A DNA stretch of 64,000 nt from Candidatus Nanohalarchaeota archaeon (GTDB lineage: Archaea; Nanohalarchaeota; Nanosalinia; Nanosalinales; Nanosalinaceae): the NCBI GenBank assembly GCA_022729235.1, contig JALDAJ010000001.1, forward strand, positions 372,001 through 436,000, read 5' to 3'. Positions 16,328 to 25,552 of this stretch are shown in pieces; position 1 is the stretch's first letter; each line of letters begins with the position of its first letter. A program made the translations under genes and the position numbers. The notes below the pieces were generated by a model, which saw only the letters and a program-made list of their open reading frames with translations, ran no database searches and had not been told where the DNA came from.

Positions 16328-17375
16328 GTTCCTTGATTTCCTGAGTAATTATATCTCCTGCCTTAACGCAGGCACTTAATTTGCCGGAGAATACCCTGAA
16401 GACATTACCTTCCCTGTCAACGAGGGTCGGTCTAGCATCAGTATCCTCTCTATCCGGCAAAGTAGTCCTGAAGGTATACATCGAACCTACATGTTCTGCA
16501 TCTGTAAGACCAGGTATGAATTCAGAACCGTGAGACTTGAACTCGTCTATATTCGTTACCTCAGGGTTCTCTACAACACCATTGTCCAGAAGGTCTTCAT
16601 ACTCCGACGGGATCTCCGGGACCTCACCTATCTGAGTATCGTGGATACATTTGATTACGTTTCCGAGCAGGAATTTATCTCCATCCTTATAGGGATCAAA
16701 ACACATGAAAGGTCCATCCATTACAACCAAGCTTTTACCCTCAAATTTTTCTGAAAGCTGAACAACAGGCTTCTCCACCAGTTCAAACTTATAGTCTCTA
16801 CGTAGACCTGAATCTTCATCGAATATCCAGTTGCTGTTGGCATAGGTCGCCACAACCACGTAATCGAAATCATCAAGTTCATCAACAGAGTCGATTCTAT
16901 GACCTGTTCTCACATCCACATTGTTCTCCTCGAGTCTTCTGAAACATATCTCTTTCAGCTTGTCAGAATCGATCCTATCTTCGTTGACTTTCAGAGTGAG
17001 ATCAACCTTCTCATCTCTAACAATATCCAGGTCGGAACGTCTGTACTCAAGCCCTATCTCGTCGCAATGAGCCATAAATTCTTCCGGAGTAGTTTTTGTA
17101 TCCTCACTGGCTATGCAGTAATAATGTTCATCATCCTCAACAATAGCCTCGCTGTATATCTCACGGAAAATCTTCTGCGTATCTCGGCACGTACGTGAAG
17201 TTTCCTTACTTCGAGGATAGTGGAAACCTTTGTGTAATCTCCACTGATTAACCTTAGAGGCGCTCATCATCAACTCTTCCTCTTTCTCGAAAACAGTCAC
17301 GTCAAAATCTCTAGAAGCCAACCTATTAGCAATATGGATTCCATATAAACCTCCGCCCACAATTGCAACTTTCAT
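16299..17375 (-). CDS. FAD-dependent oxidoreductase (DAO family)
   Basis: A 358-residue flavoprotein with the dinucleotide motif VAIVGGGLYGIHIANRL and the following acidic strand end VTVFEKE. A KGFHYPRS segment resembles glycan-locus flavoenzymes that act on sugar amines or hydroxyls. It contains YVVVATYAN and ends with a GDIITQEI-type FAD contact. No transmembrane segment is evident. It overlaps the convergent Gfo/Idh gene by 29 bases. The glycosyltransferase-like gene upstream ends four bases before its start, so the two are probably co-transcribed. Confidence 0.8.
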   Translation of the reverse strand: MKVAIVGGGLYGIHIANRLASRDFDVTVFEKEEELMMSASKVNQWRLHKGFHYPRSKETSRTCRDTQKIFREIYSEAIVEDDEHYYCIASEDTKTTPEEFMAHCDEIGLEYRRSDLDIVRDEKVDLTLKVNEDRIDSDKLKEICFRRLEENNVDVRTGHRIDSVDELDDFDYVVVATYANSNWIFDEDSGLRRDYKFELVEKPVVQLSEKFEGKSLVVMDGPFMCFDPYKDGDKFLLGNVIKCIHDTQIGEVPEIPSEYEDLLDNGVVENPEVTNIDEFKSHGSEFIPGLTDAEHVGSMYTFRTTLPDREDTDARPTLVDREGNVFRVFSGKLSACVKAGDIITQEIKELSVTATQSR

Positions 17376-17378
17376 TAC

Positions 17379-18221
17379 CTAAAACTCCAGAGTCACTAGA
17401 CGCTTAATAGCTTTTCCGAGCGTAGGAATCAAACCATCATTTTTGAAAGAACGCAGGAACCTGTACTTATAAGTTGGCTTTTCACTTAATATTTTTAGAC
17501 TTCCGCTCCTCAAGAGAAACACCCTCATACAAGAAGATTTATTTATTTTTTCGGCAGCCTTCTTAGCATCTACCTTTATCCTATCTCCTATTTCAGAATC
17601 CACCTCAGTCAATCTACCATGAAATATTCTAACTTTGTTACTGACAAATCCTGGCTTGGCAAACCGACAGTTATATTCTGGCGTCAGAGTAGCAACTCTC
17701 AGATCACTTTCATAAATAGCTTTCCTAAAAGAAGGCTGTTCTCTCATCTGACCTTCTCTCCCTTCAGCACGTTCAAGATAAATTTCCCTCCACCTAGATA
17801 GCAACTCTCTAAAACCAGAATTATTCCGATATACAATTACACCGGTATTAAATGTAGAAAAACTTCTTGGAACATCTTCTAACATTTCCTGAAACCTAGC
17901 GGTTTCATGAGCTAGAGCGATATCAAACTCATCGAGCAGGTTAAACAATTCCGAGAAATCCTGATCTACGTAGATATCTGTGTCGAAAAATACAGTTCTA
18001 TCATATGGTGTTCGTTGAAGATGATTTATTTTATTACTCATATTTTTCGCAGAGTCATCGATAATCTTGATATCATCGAACTGATTTGCAGCGAGCCTTT
18101 CCTCATCAGTGATAAGCGTTACATGGGTATCCGGCATTTCGTTCTTCAAAATTTCAACAGATTTATTTGCTTCCTCAATATAGTCCTCTCCTACCGCAAT
18201 ATAGAGAACTCCTTCATCCAT
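17379..18221 (-). CDS. GT-A-fold glycosyltransferase-like protein
   Basis: A 280-residue protein. LYIAVGEDYIEEANKSVEILKNEMP at the N-terminus and RTVFFDTDIYVDQDFSEL (near residue 95) give the DxD metal motif of GT-A nucleotide-sugar transferases, resembling GT8-like enzymes. FNTGVIVYRNN is typical of the acceptor-side loop. A basic C-terminal third may hold it at the membrane. The region is AT-rich relative to the window. Donor and acceptor are unknown. Confidence 0.72.
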   Translation of the reverse strand: MDEGVLYIAVGEDYIEEANKSVEILKNEMPDTHVTLITDEERLAANQFDDIKIIDDSAKNMSNKINHLQRTPYDRTVFFDTDIYVDQDFSELFNLLDEFDIALAHETARFQEMLEDVPRSFSTFNTGVIVYRNNSGFRELLSRWREIYLERAEGREGQMREQPSFRKAIYESDLRVATLTPEYNCRFAKPGFVSNKVRIFHGRLTEVDSEIGDRIKVDAKKAAEKINKSSCMRVFLLRSGSLKILSEKPTYKYRFLRSFKNDGLIPTLGKAIKRLVTLEF

Positions 18222-18272
18222 AATTAGAAATATCTTAACTGAAATAAAACTCTTAACTGCAGTTCCAAAAAA

Positions 18273-19334
18273 TTATCTATCGATGTCCCTATACACTTCT
18301 AGATACTCATCAGTTACACTTTCAGGATTGTAACTCTTGAGCTCCTTATTCTGATTTCTAATAACTCTACCTCTATCCAAATCCTTAATTCTGCTAGGCA
18401 CCTCCTCAACTTTACTTACCAACTGTTCATCGATCAAAGCATCTTTAGCTCCCCCTCTATTGGTCGCTATAATCGGTGTCTCCATCTGCATAGCCTCTAT
18501 CAAAGTCCTGTTGAATGGGTCAGACCACTGTCCCGGATGTATGAATATGTTCGCTCTTTCGTAGTATTGTGGGAGATCGCTATGATCTACGAAACCTTCA
18601 AAATTAACTCTACCTCCCAATTCCAGTTTCCTGACTTTCTGTTCCAGGTTTTTCATTCGCGGACCGTCCCCGACTACCCTAAGATGAAATTGTTCTGGTA
18701 CCTCTGTCATCTGTTCGATTAATTCTCCAACTCCCTTGTGTTTTCGTAAAGTTCCTACATAGAGCAGTTCATTTTCATCTGTCTCTACACTGTTGGATTC
18801 TGGAAACCCGGGGTCATACATGTTCGGGATGACCTCTATATCTGTCCGAAAGCAGTCACCGTAGAACTCTTTGACATCCGTTGAAAGAGTTGTTAGAGCA
18901 TTCATTCGGTCTATCGCCCTCCTGCAGAAGTAGTTGTAGGCTCTTCTGTAGGGAGGTAGTGCAGGATTTCTATCCTTACCTGGTACCTGTCTCGGGTAGT
19001 CATACAGGTAGTTATTGATAGTCGCGACCGTCGGCGTATTCCTAAGCATCCCTACCGATGGGTCGAAAACTCTGTTGTAGCTGTGAATCACGTCTTTGTC
19101 TTCCGCAAACTCTTTGATTCTCCTGTATGTGAGGAGCTGGAGGAGGTCGTTCCTCTCGCTCGGTAAATCCTCTCTTATCACGTATTCAGGGTCTCCTGGC
19201 TGCTCCTCCATAAAGCTCAGTACCTCGACCTCATGCCCTCTATCGCGGAGATTCTCTACAAGTAGCTGTGCGCTCCTGGGACCTCCCTGTTTAGTTCCTG
19301 GTGGGTATGATCCTGTAACTAATCCTATCTTCAC
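18273..19334 (-). CDS. Glycosyltransferase family 4 protein
   Basis: A 353-residue GT-B retaining glycosyltransferase. N-terminal IGLVTGSYPPGTKQGGPRS is the acceptor-side glycine loop; the C-terminal half has LLYVGTLRKHKGVGELIEQM, LRVVGDGPRMK, VNFEGFVDH and the EAMQMETPIIATNRGG region that binds the nucleotide sugar. The first four bases overlap the next gene upstream (19331-20368). Part of a run of co-directed genes 17379-21201. Confidence 0.9.
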   Translation of the reverse strand: MKIGLVTGSYPPGTKQGGPRSAQLLVENLRDRGHEVEVLSFMEEQPGDPEYVIREDLPSERNDLLQLLTYRRIKEFAEDKDVIHSYNRVFDPSVGMLRNTPTVATINNYLYDYPRQVPGKDRNPALPPYRRAYNYFCRRAIDRMNALTTLSTDVKEFYGDCFRTDIEVIPNMYDPGFPESNSVETDENELLYVGTLRKHKGVGELIEQMTEVPEQFHLRVVGDGPRMKNLEQKVRKLELGGRVNFEGFVDHSDLPQYYERANIFIHPGQWSDPFNRTLIEAMQMETPIIATNRGGAKDALIDEQLVSKVEEVPSRIKDLDRGRVIRNQNKELKSYNPESVTDEYLEVYRDIDR

Positions 19335-20368
19335 TCCCTTATTGCCTCCTTCAGCCGAGAATAGTGGTCTTGGTTTAGTTCTTCTATCGATAAAGGTTCT
19401 GGTATTTCATCGGATATCGGCACATGTAACTCATCCGGTATTACTTCTGCAGCGCCAATAGTTTCTTGCATAAAGCAAGGTGTTCCTGCAGACATCATCT
19501 CTAGAGGTACTAATCCGAATGTTTCGTGTTCAGAAGTGTAGATTCCAAACTTTGCATTTGAGATAAACTCATCAAGCTCATCATCTGGAATAAAACCTAA
19601 TATCTCTAGCTGTACACCATTGTCTTCCGCCAGTTCTTCAAGCTCTCGCTTATATTCTTCATCTTTGATAGTTCCAGCCATTCTGAGTTTCTCTTCTCTT
19701 CCCTGCATCTCTTCTATAGCCTTCTCTAGATTCTTGTTCCTAGCAACTCTTGAGAGAACAGCGACATACTCTTCTGTTTTTTCCGTCTTTTCAATATGTC
19801 TAATAGGAGGATGTAAAACCTCCAGTTTGTCGGATTTTCCTAGGTCTGGGATAACTCTTTCTTTCATTGTCAGTTCCGAGTTTACGAAAATCCTATCCAT
19901 ATTTTCAAATGCCCTTCTCTCCAACCTTCTCAAAATAAATCCCAAAGTCCAAGAAATAGTTCTGACAGGTATAGCCATATCATAGCCTCTGTATAGCAAA
20001 TCACTGGTGTTATGCATGTACCAGATTACCTTAGTCCCATATTTTTTCTTGGCTCTGTACGCTAGTATCTCCGTAAGATCCTGATGACATATTACTACTT
20101 CATACTCTTCCAGGAATGACGGGTCCGCAAAAGCCGGTGCAATAGTGTTGAACGTTGTAGAAAAAGCAGTATCGAGCGCCAGACTTCGACCGTATTCGTA
20201 TATATCAATCTCTCCAGCTATCTCTGGGAACACATCTTCATCATATCTTAAGCACCATAAATCAGCATCAAGTTCTCTAGCATGCATCATACTTACTATC
20301 TCAGCACCATTTGGCCGTATGATATCGTTCTGCAATATAGCAATATCTAGGTCTTCAAAATCCTCCAT
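19331..20368 (-). CDS. Glycosyltransferase family 4 protein
   Basis: A 345-residue GT-B enzyme. Motifs: NDIIRPNGAEIVSMMHAREL near the N-terminus, YVAVLSRVARNKNLEKAIEEM, VQLEILGFIPDDEL and TFGLVPLEMMSAGTPCFM at the donor site. ATG at 20368 overlaps the stop of the sulfatase-like gene by one base (TAATG), which is a better start than a frame opening at 20386. It is AT-rich, like its neighbours. Confidence 0.88.
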   Translation of the reverse strand: MEDFEDLDIAILQNDIIRPNGAEIVSMMHARELDADLWCLRYDEDVFPEIAGEIDIYEYGRSLALDTAFSTTFNTIAPAFADPSFLEEYEVVICHQDLTEILAYRAKKKYGTKVIWYMHNTSDLLYRGYDMAIPVRTISWTLGFILRRLERRAFENMDRIFVNSELTMKERVIPDLGKSDKLEVLHPPIRHIEKTEKTEEYVAVLSRVARNKNLEKAIEEMQGREEKLRMAGTIKDEEYKRELEELAEDNGVQLEILGFIPDDELDEFISNAKFGIYTSEHETFGLVPLEMMSAGTPCFMQETIGAAEVIPDELHVPISDEIPEPLSIEELNQDHYSRLKEAIRE

Positions 20369-21201
20369 TATTCGATTACCTCCCAAGGCACCTTTCTAAG
20401 CGGCTTTAAATCCATTCCATCAGGATGACCGTATAATCCTTTTTCTCCTACCAAGTTCCCGTGATCCGAAGTTATCACGGTTTTGCCATCAAATTCCTCT
20501 GCGATTTTCTGTGCATAAGGCAGTACTTTTTCTAGATTTCTTCTATACCCTTGCCATACTTTCTCTTTCTCTAGCTCTCCTCGTTCAGCCAAATCCCAGA
20601 CTGAAAGGCTTGAGTCTCCTAGCCATCCTTCGCTATCGCTGAATCCGTCGCCATATTCAAAGTCTAAAAAGGGGTAATGAGGCTGTATAAAATGGATTAT
20701 CAGTCTTTTATCCGGGAAAAGTTTCTTTGCTGTTTCTGCTCTTTCAAAAACGTCTTCGGGAAGTACAGTTCCTTCTTCGTCATCCCAGGCTTCATTGAAA
20801 ACATCGAATTTTGCCTCGAATAAGTCGCTCTTGCCTACAAGTTTTTCTAGGAAAGTGTCCGAGAAAAAGGGATTTGCGGAAACGTAGATGATATCATCGA
20901 ACTCACCTTCGGAAAAAGTTCGTTCGATATATTCTGAAGTTGTACTTCCCAGACTTAATCTAGAGGAAGTATCCTCTCCCCTGGCCTCTTCGTATAGGTC
21001 GTGGCGGCATGCATCCAAGATAATCAAGTTATCCCACTCACCAGCCTCAAAAATCGATTCGGGCTCACTATCAATTTTCTCAATACCTCTAGAAGCCAAC
21101 GATTTAAGCAGAATAAGCAAACGGTGTGAACCTCTTACATCCTTAATCCTGGGAAAAACTCTCTCTTTGTAGTTCAGGTAGAAAGATTTAGCTAAAGCCA
21201 T
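20368..21201 (-). CDS. Sulfatase-like/alkaline-phosphatase-superfamily protein
   Basis: A 277-residue protein with NLIILDACRHDLYEEA (metal Asp and the usual position of the nucleophile region), GSTTSEYI and IIHFIQPHYPFLDFE, followed by TVITSDHGNLVGEKGLYGHP with the Asp-His-Gly-Asn metal site. Such proteins are recurrent members of haloarchaeal surface-polysaccharide clusters and may be hydrolases or phospho/sulfotransferases on glycans. It heads the co-directed run down to 17379, with one-base and four-base overlaps. The exact reaction is not determined. Confidence 0.78.
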   Translation of the reverse strand: MALAKSFYLNYKERVFPRIKDVRGSHRLLILLKSLASRGIEKIDSEPESIFEAGEWDNLIILDACRHDLYEEARGEDTSSRLSLGSTTSEYIERTFSEGEFDDIIYVSANPFFSDTFLEKLVGKSDLFEAKFDVFNEAWDDEEGTVLPEDVFERAETAKKLFPDKRLIIHFIQPHYPFLDFEYGDGFSDSEGWLGDSSLSVWDLAERGELEKEKVWQGYRRNLEKVLPYAQKIAEEFDGKTVITSDHGNLVGEKGLYGHPDGMDLKPLRKVPWEVIE

Positions 21202-21244
21202 AGAAAATAGAGTTTATTTAATCTTGATAAGTGTTTGAATAATC

Positions 21245-22153
21245 ATGGCGGATTTAGAAATAGCTATAGTAACGATGAATCGCCCTGATGTCCTTCGAGA
21301 GACTTTAAATCACCTGAAAAACAGGGATATTGTTAATCAAGTCTTCATAGTTGACGGGTCTGACAGTGATGAGACTAAAGAGTTATGTTCAGAATATTCC
21401 GTTGAATACTACCGCCAAGAGTCTTCCGGCATGACCTCGGCGCGGAACGAGGCGCTGGAACACTGCGATTCCGAGTACATCGTTTTCATCGACGACGATG
21501 TGAGAGTCTCCGAGACCTGGCTTGAGTCTATAGAGGATGCTTTCAAAGATGAAGGTGTTGTCGGTGTCACAGGTAAGCTGGAGAATGATGGAACTGATCT
21601 AGATGGATTCGCGAAGAAGGTCCGTGACTTTCTTTTTGGCGGCAGAGATAGTTTCGGTGAGATAAAGGATAACAGTGTTATAAACGGTGATTTCTTCTAC
21701 GATGAGAGAAAGGAGGTTGATCACATGCCAGGATGCAACATGGCGTATCATGTCCCGACTCTAAAAGAGGCTGGTGGTTTCGATGAGAATATTGACGTCG
21801 GTAACTCTTATCGGGAAGATACTATCGCCTCCTACCGCGTCTCACAGAGAGGTAAAATCGTCTATGATCCGGATGCCTCTGTGAACCACCTGGCAGTTGA
21901 CGAGGAAGGTGATGAGAAGAAGTGGATGTTCTACAATCCGTACCTGACTAAGTACTTCCTAGCACAGAACGGTATTGTTAACGGGTTAAAGGGGAGGCTG
22001 AGTTACTTTGTCAACAAAATAGCGCGGCACACCTACTTCTTTGGGCGCAGCATCGCCAACCAGAATCTGATGTACCGTTACTATCTCTATGGCGAGTTGA
22101 TGTCGTTCAAAGACTTCGTATTGTTCGACAGGAAGCCTAGAGAGTACGTCTAG
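21245..22153 (+). CDS. Glycosyltransferase family 2 protein
   Basis: A 302-residue GT-A enzyme: EIAIVTMNRPDVLRETL, VFIVDGSDSDET, SGMTSARNEAL, and YIVFIDDDVRVSETW with the DDD metal motif near residue 95. GCNMAYHVPTLKEAGGFDE is the acceptor-loop signature. A TATA-like gtttatttaatc (21210-21221) precedes the ATG at 21245 by about 25 bases, so it may be leaderless. Its stop overlaps the convergent gene by four bases (CTAG). Confidence 0.92.
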   Translation: MADLEIAIVTMNRPDVLRETLNHLKNRDIVNQVFIVDGSDSDETKELCSEYSVEYYRQESSGMTSARNEALEHCDSEYIVFIDDDVRVSETWLESIEDAFKDEGVVGVTGKLENDGTDLDGFAKKVRDFLFGGRDSFGEIKDNSVINGDFFYDERKEVDHMPGCNMAYHVPTLKEAGGFDENIDVGNSYREDTIASYRVSQRGKIVYDPDASVNHLAVDEEGDEKKWMFYNPYLTKYFLAQNGIVNGLKGRLSYFVNKIARHTYFFGRSIANQNLMYRYYLYGELMSFKDFVLFDRKPREYV

Positions 22154-23103
22154 AACCAGAGTTTCTGCCTGAAGTATCCGAGTGTAAAGGCTATGGACTC
22201 GAACGGTATCATCACCAGCCAATAGGGAACTGTTCTCAGTCCTCTCTGCCTTATACTTGACTTTAGAGAGCCCGTTTTGCTGGCGTACTGTGGTCCGAAA
22301 CCCGCCATAGCCAGTAAAACCAGCCAAGGTGATATCAGGGCTCCGAATAGCCCTAATCCTCCGATTACTGTGGTGGTAAGCCGGAGCACGGTCTTGGAGA
22401 TGCCGAAGACTTTCTCCGGGTACTCGGTCTGTGACTGGGCGTCTCCTTCCCCGTAGCGGTAGAACTGTTTGAAGTAACTCTTCCAGGAAGAACGCATGTC
22501 CCAGTAGACTACTGCGTCATCGACGACCTGCCACTCGTAGCCCGCTTCTCTTACGTTGGTGTTGAACTCAGAGTCCTCACCTGTGTAGAGGTATTCTGGA
22601 TACTTACCCGCGTCCGCCCATACCTGCCTGGTGAACCCGGCGGACCGGGAGCTAGGTGTGTGGTTGTTGGGAATGTTCTCTGGTTTCAGATGATGTCCTC
22701 GTATCTCTCCCTGCACGAACTCGAATAGGGTATCTGCTTTGGGACGCCATATACCAGTCAGTGCATCATAGCCCTCCTCGAAAGCCTCTAGCATCGACTC
22801 GATCCATTCCTCGTCAAGCACACAGCCGCCGTCGGTGCTGATTATGTAGTCGTGTGATGCGTTCTCGATCGCCGTGTTCCTACCCTCAGCGATGTTGCAT
22901 CCTTCCTCAACAACCAGGTTAATCCAGCCGTGCTTCTCTGCGTACTCTTCAATTATCTCCCGAGTACCATCCTCCGAACCGCCGTCAACTAATATAGCTT
23001 CATCAGGCTGTCGAGTCTGGTCAATTACCGAATCCAGTAGTTCTCTTATTGACTTGCCCTCGTTGTATACCGTGCAGATTAGCGATACCTTAACTTCCGA
23101 CAA
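22150..23103 (-). CDS. Membrane-anchored glycosyltransferase family 2 protein
   Basis: A 317-residue enzyme with a GT-A domain: SLICTVYNEGKSIRELLDSV, AILVDGGSEDGTREII, CNIAEGRNTAIENA and YIISTDGGCVLDEEWIESM. C-terminal hydrophobic segments (TTVIGGLGLFGALISPWLVLLAM, VPYWLVMIPFESIAFTLGY) anchor it to the membrane. The architecture is that of dolichyl-phosphate-dependent or polysaccharide GTs of archaeal N-glycosylation loci. It overlaps the upstream GT4 gene by 14 bases. Confidence 0.9.
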   Translation of the reverse strand: MSEVKVSLICTVYNEGKSIRELLDSVIDQTRQPDEAILVDGGSEDGTREIIEEYAEKHGWINLVVEEGCNIAEGRNTAIENASHDYIISTDGGCVLDEEWIESMLEAFEEGYDALTGIWRPKADTLFEFVQGEIRGHHLKPENIPNNHTPSSRSAGFTRQVWADAGKYPEYLYTGEDSEFNTNVREAGYEWQVVDDAVVYWDMRSSWKSYFKQFYRYGEGDAQSQTEYPEKVFGISKTVLRLTTTVIGGLGLFGALISPWLVLLAMAGFGPQYASKTGSLKSSIRQRGLRTVPYWLVMIPFESIAFTLGYFRQKLWF

Positions 23104-24214
23104 GTTCGTTCACCTCCTGGTCAAACTTCTTGACAAAACTGTTCCAGGTGAACTTCTTGGCTCTCTCATGAGATTTCCTAGAGAACGTATCGTATAGTTC
23201 ATCCTCCTTCAGGAGCTGGATGACATTATCTGGCATTTCGGAGACATTACAGAGGTAACCTGTTTCTCCATCAACAACCTGTTCTTTAGGTCCTCCTTCA
23301 TTAAGCGACACAACCGGTTTACCGTAGGACATCGCTTCTACAGGTATAAGCCCCCAGTCCTCCTTCCTTCCGAGGAACAATACTGTATGGGAATATCTGT
23401 ATAGCTCTTCCATTCTCTCATCGGACACGTTCTCTTCAAGACTCAGCCAATCCTTCTCCCCGGCTTCTTCACGGACTTCTTGAACATAATCTGTTTCCTT
23501 ATCAACCGCACCCGCCAGCTTCAGATCCATGTCAAATCCTTTGTCGCGTACCTCCTCGACGACTTCTACCGCTTCGAGTTGCTGCTTCGTCCTGTTTATC
23601 CGTCCGGGGTAGAACAGGTAGTCTCCTTTTTCTGCTCTCCCCTGCATCTCGATACCAGGATGAATCACGCCTACGCCCTCTTCATCCTTCAGCCCTGAAT
23701 CAACTATCCTCTCTCTCGTGTAATCGCTGTTCGCGTACACCCTGTCGAGGCGCCGCCACACCAGTCTTTCAACCATCGAGAATCCCCATATCAATGTCTT
23801 GTAAACCTGCCTCTCAAGAAATGATTTCTCCTCCACAACTGATTCAGGATCATAGGTCGCACGCAGGCTGTGACAGTAGCCGAGGTTGTAGTCTGCCGAG
23901 TTTCTTGTAAGTATTAATTCACCGATATCTCCCACAGAAGTCATCAGGACGTCAAAACCTTCAAGATCGATTTTTTCCTTCATCTCGGCGAACGCATACC
24001 TCAGACCACGCGTCAACTGCCCTTCAACACCTAAATCGCTGAGCACGTTAATCCTGTCCTCGTACACCTCCAGCTCCTCGAAAGTATTATCTAGATTAAA
24101 GTGGTGCGTGAACACTTCTATCTCATGCTCGCTCCTCTTCAGGAGCTCCAGAATAACTTTCTCCCCACCTCCTTTCAGGTGGATCCAGGGATGGTATATA
24201 GCGATTTTAGCCAT
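23090..24214 (-). CDS. Glycosyltransferase family 4 protein (tandem paralogue A)
   Basis: A 374-residue GT-B enzyme: IAIYHPWIHLKGGGEKVILEL at the N-terminus, YPGRINRTKQQLEAVEV, LKLAGAVDKETDYVQEV and DWGLIPVEAMSYGKPVVSLNEG at the donor site. Same length and motif order as the neighbour at 24207-25331 (WGxxPxEAMxxxKPVxSxxEGGPxEQxxDGETG), so the two arose by tandem duplication. They overlap by eight bases. Confidence 0.9.
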   Translation of the reverse strand: MAKIAIYHPWIHLKGGGEKVILELLKRSEHEIEVFTHHFNLDNTFEELEVYEDRINVLSDLGVEGQLTRGLRYAFAEMKEKIDLEGFDVLMTSVGDIGELILTRNSADYNLGYCHSLRATYDPESVVEEKSFLERQVYKTLIWGFSMVERLVWRRLDRVYANSDYTRERIVDSGLKDEEGVGVIHPGIEMQGRAEKGDYLFYPGRINRTKQQLEAVEVVEEVRDKGFDMDLKLAGAVDKETDYVQEVREEAGEKDWLSLEENVSDERMEELYRYSHTVLFLGRKEDWGLIPVEAMSYGKPVVSLNEGGPKEQVVDGETGYLCNVSEMPDNVIQLLKEDELYDTFSRKSHERAKKFTWNSFVKKFDQEVNELVGS

Positions 24215-25331
24215 CGGCTACCTCATCTACTTTTTGGTCAAATCTTTCGATAAAGCTTTGCCAGCTGAAATCTTTTGACCTGTCCCTAGCCTTTTCTCCC
24301 ATGGTCCTGACCTGTTCTCTATCGCTCGCTATAGCCTCTATCTTCCTGGCGATTTCCTCAGCACCTGTACCAACCAAAAACCCTGTTTCTCCGTCGATTA
24401 TCTGTTCCCGTGGACCTCCTTCATCTACAGATATTACTGGTTTCCTGTGCGCCATCGCCTCTAGGGGTACGATTCCCCAGTCCTCGTTCTCTGCGAGGAA
24501 CAGTACCGAGTAGCAGTTCTGGTAAAGTTCTTCCCACCTCTCAGCGGGCACGTCCGTCTCAATTCTGACGTTTTCGCCGGCGCGCGACTTTATCTTCTTG
24601 ACATAGTCCTTGTCCGCTGAGGAGCCTGCGATAACCAGCTCAAAACCATCAGTATCCGCCTCCTCGAAAGCCTCAATAGCAAGCTCCATCCGTTTATACG
24701 GCTCGAACCTGCTCGGGTAGAAAAAGTAGTTCCCATATTTCCCGCTTTCTGTACCGTCAACATCGACTCCAGGGTTCAAGACCTCGATTTTATCCTCCGA
24801 GGTTATACCCTTATCCAGTATTCTACTCTTCGTCAGCGCGCTGTTCGCAAAAACGAAATCAAAGTTCCGCCATCCTGCACTCTCCAAGATATTGTAGCTG
24901 GAAATCATTACCGGGTAGAACGGTCTCAAAAGAGAGTGAAAACCGTTCCTGTATGTCTCCCTGAACTCGGGTAGAGCCGCCCTCAGCGGTGTGTGGCAGT
25001 AAGCGATTGTCGGCAAGTCATTATTACGTACAGTTATCGGAGATCCGAAACCAGCTTCCGAAACAACCAGTGCATCGAACTCCTCCAGATCAAGTTTCTT
25101 GAACGCCGGCTTCAGCCCGAAGTTGAGCGCCTGGGAGAAGAAAGAATCTGGGTTATCCTCACCCCCGACCTCTCTCACGTCGATATCCTGGAAACTGTCG
25201 AAGGTGCTCTCCTCGTCATAGAGGAGTGTCAATATAGTAACGTCGTGGGAAGAACGCTCAGCTATCTCTCTAACAACCTTCTCAGAACCACCTCGCTCCT
25301 TCAGGTAGGGTTGGTAAACAGCTAGTTTCAC
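24207..25331 (-). CDS. Glycosyltransferase family 4 protein (tandem paralogue B)
   Basis: A 374-residue GT-B enzyme: LAVYQPYLKERGGSEKVVREI, FFYPSRFEPYKRMELAIEAF and DWGIVPLEAMAHRKPVISVDEG. It is a clear paralogue of the downstream gene, probably adding a related sugar. It is the first gene of the operon 25331-22150 and borders the origin region, so it is transcribed away from the putative origin. Confidence 0.9.
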   Translation of the reverse strand: MKLAVYQPYLKERGGSEKVVREIAERSSHDVTILTLLYDEESTFDSFQDIDVREVGGEDNPDSFFSQALNFGLKPAFKKLDLEEFDALVVSEAGFGSPITVRNNDLPTIAYCHTPLRAALPEFRETYRNGFHSLLRPFYPVMISSYNILESAGWRNFDFVFANSALTKSRILDKGITSEDKIEVLNPGVDVDGTESGKYGNYFFYPSRFEPYKRMELAIEAFEEADTDGFELVIAGSSADKDYVKKIKSRAGENVRIETDVPAERWEELYQNCYSVLFLAENEDWGIVPLEAMAHRKPVISVDEGGPREQIIDGETGFLVGTGAEEIARKIEAIASDREQVRTMGEKARDRSKDFSWQSFIERFDQKVDEVADG

Positions 25332-25432
25332 ACTTTAATTATAATTGAGAAACTTATTATTGACAGTATAACGCTGTTATACAAGTATATTTGGCACTAA
25401 AAACATAAATAACCGCAATATAGTCTCTCTTA

Positions 25433-25540
25433 ATGAGAATAACTCATGACGCTATATCGGAAATTGATGAACTTAAAATAGCAGCTAATAAAGCAAAGGA
25501 AGAGGGCAGAAAAACCATAAGATTAGAAGATCTAACTTAA
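25433..25540 (+). CDS. 35-residue mini-protein resembling the C-terminal half of an archaeal histone
   Basis: A small open frame: MRITHDAISEIDELKIAANK, then AKEEGRKTIRLEDLT. The segment AKEEGRKTIRLEDL resembles the end of the histone fold ([14 protein letters not shown] in the histone at 63584-63781). A TATA-like aaacataaata (25400-25410) lies about 25 bases before the ATG, supporting a leaderless transcript. It may be a real mini-protein, a truncated histone, or an ORF with chance likeness. It is adjacent to the origin region. Confidence 0.45.
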   Translation: MRITHDAISEIDELKIAANKAKEEGRKTIRLEDLT

Positions 25541-25552
25541 CCACTACTATTA

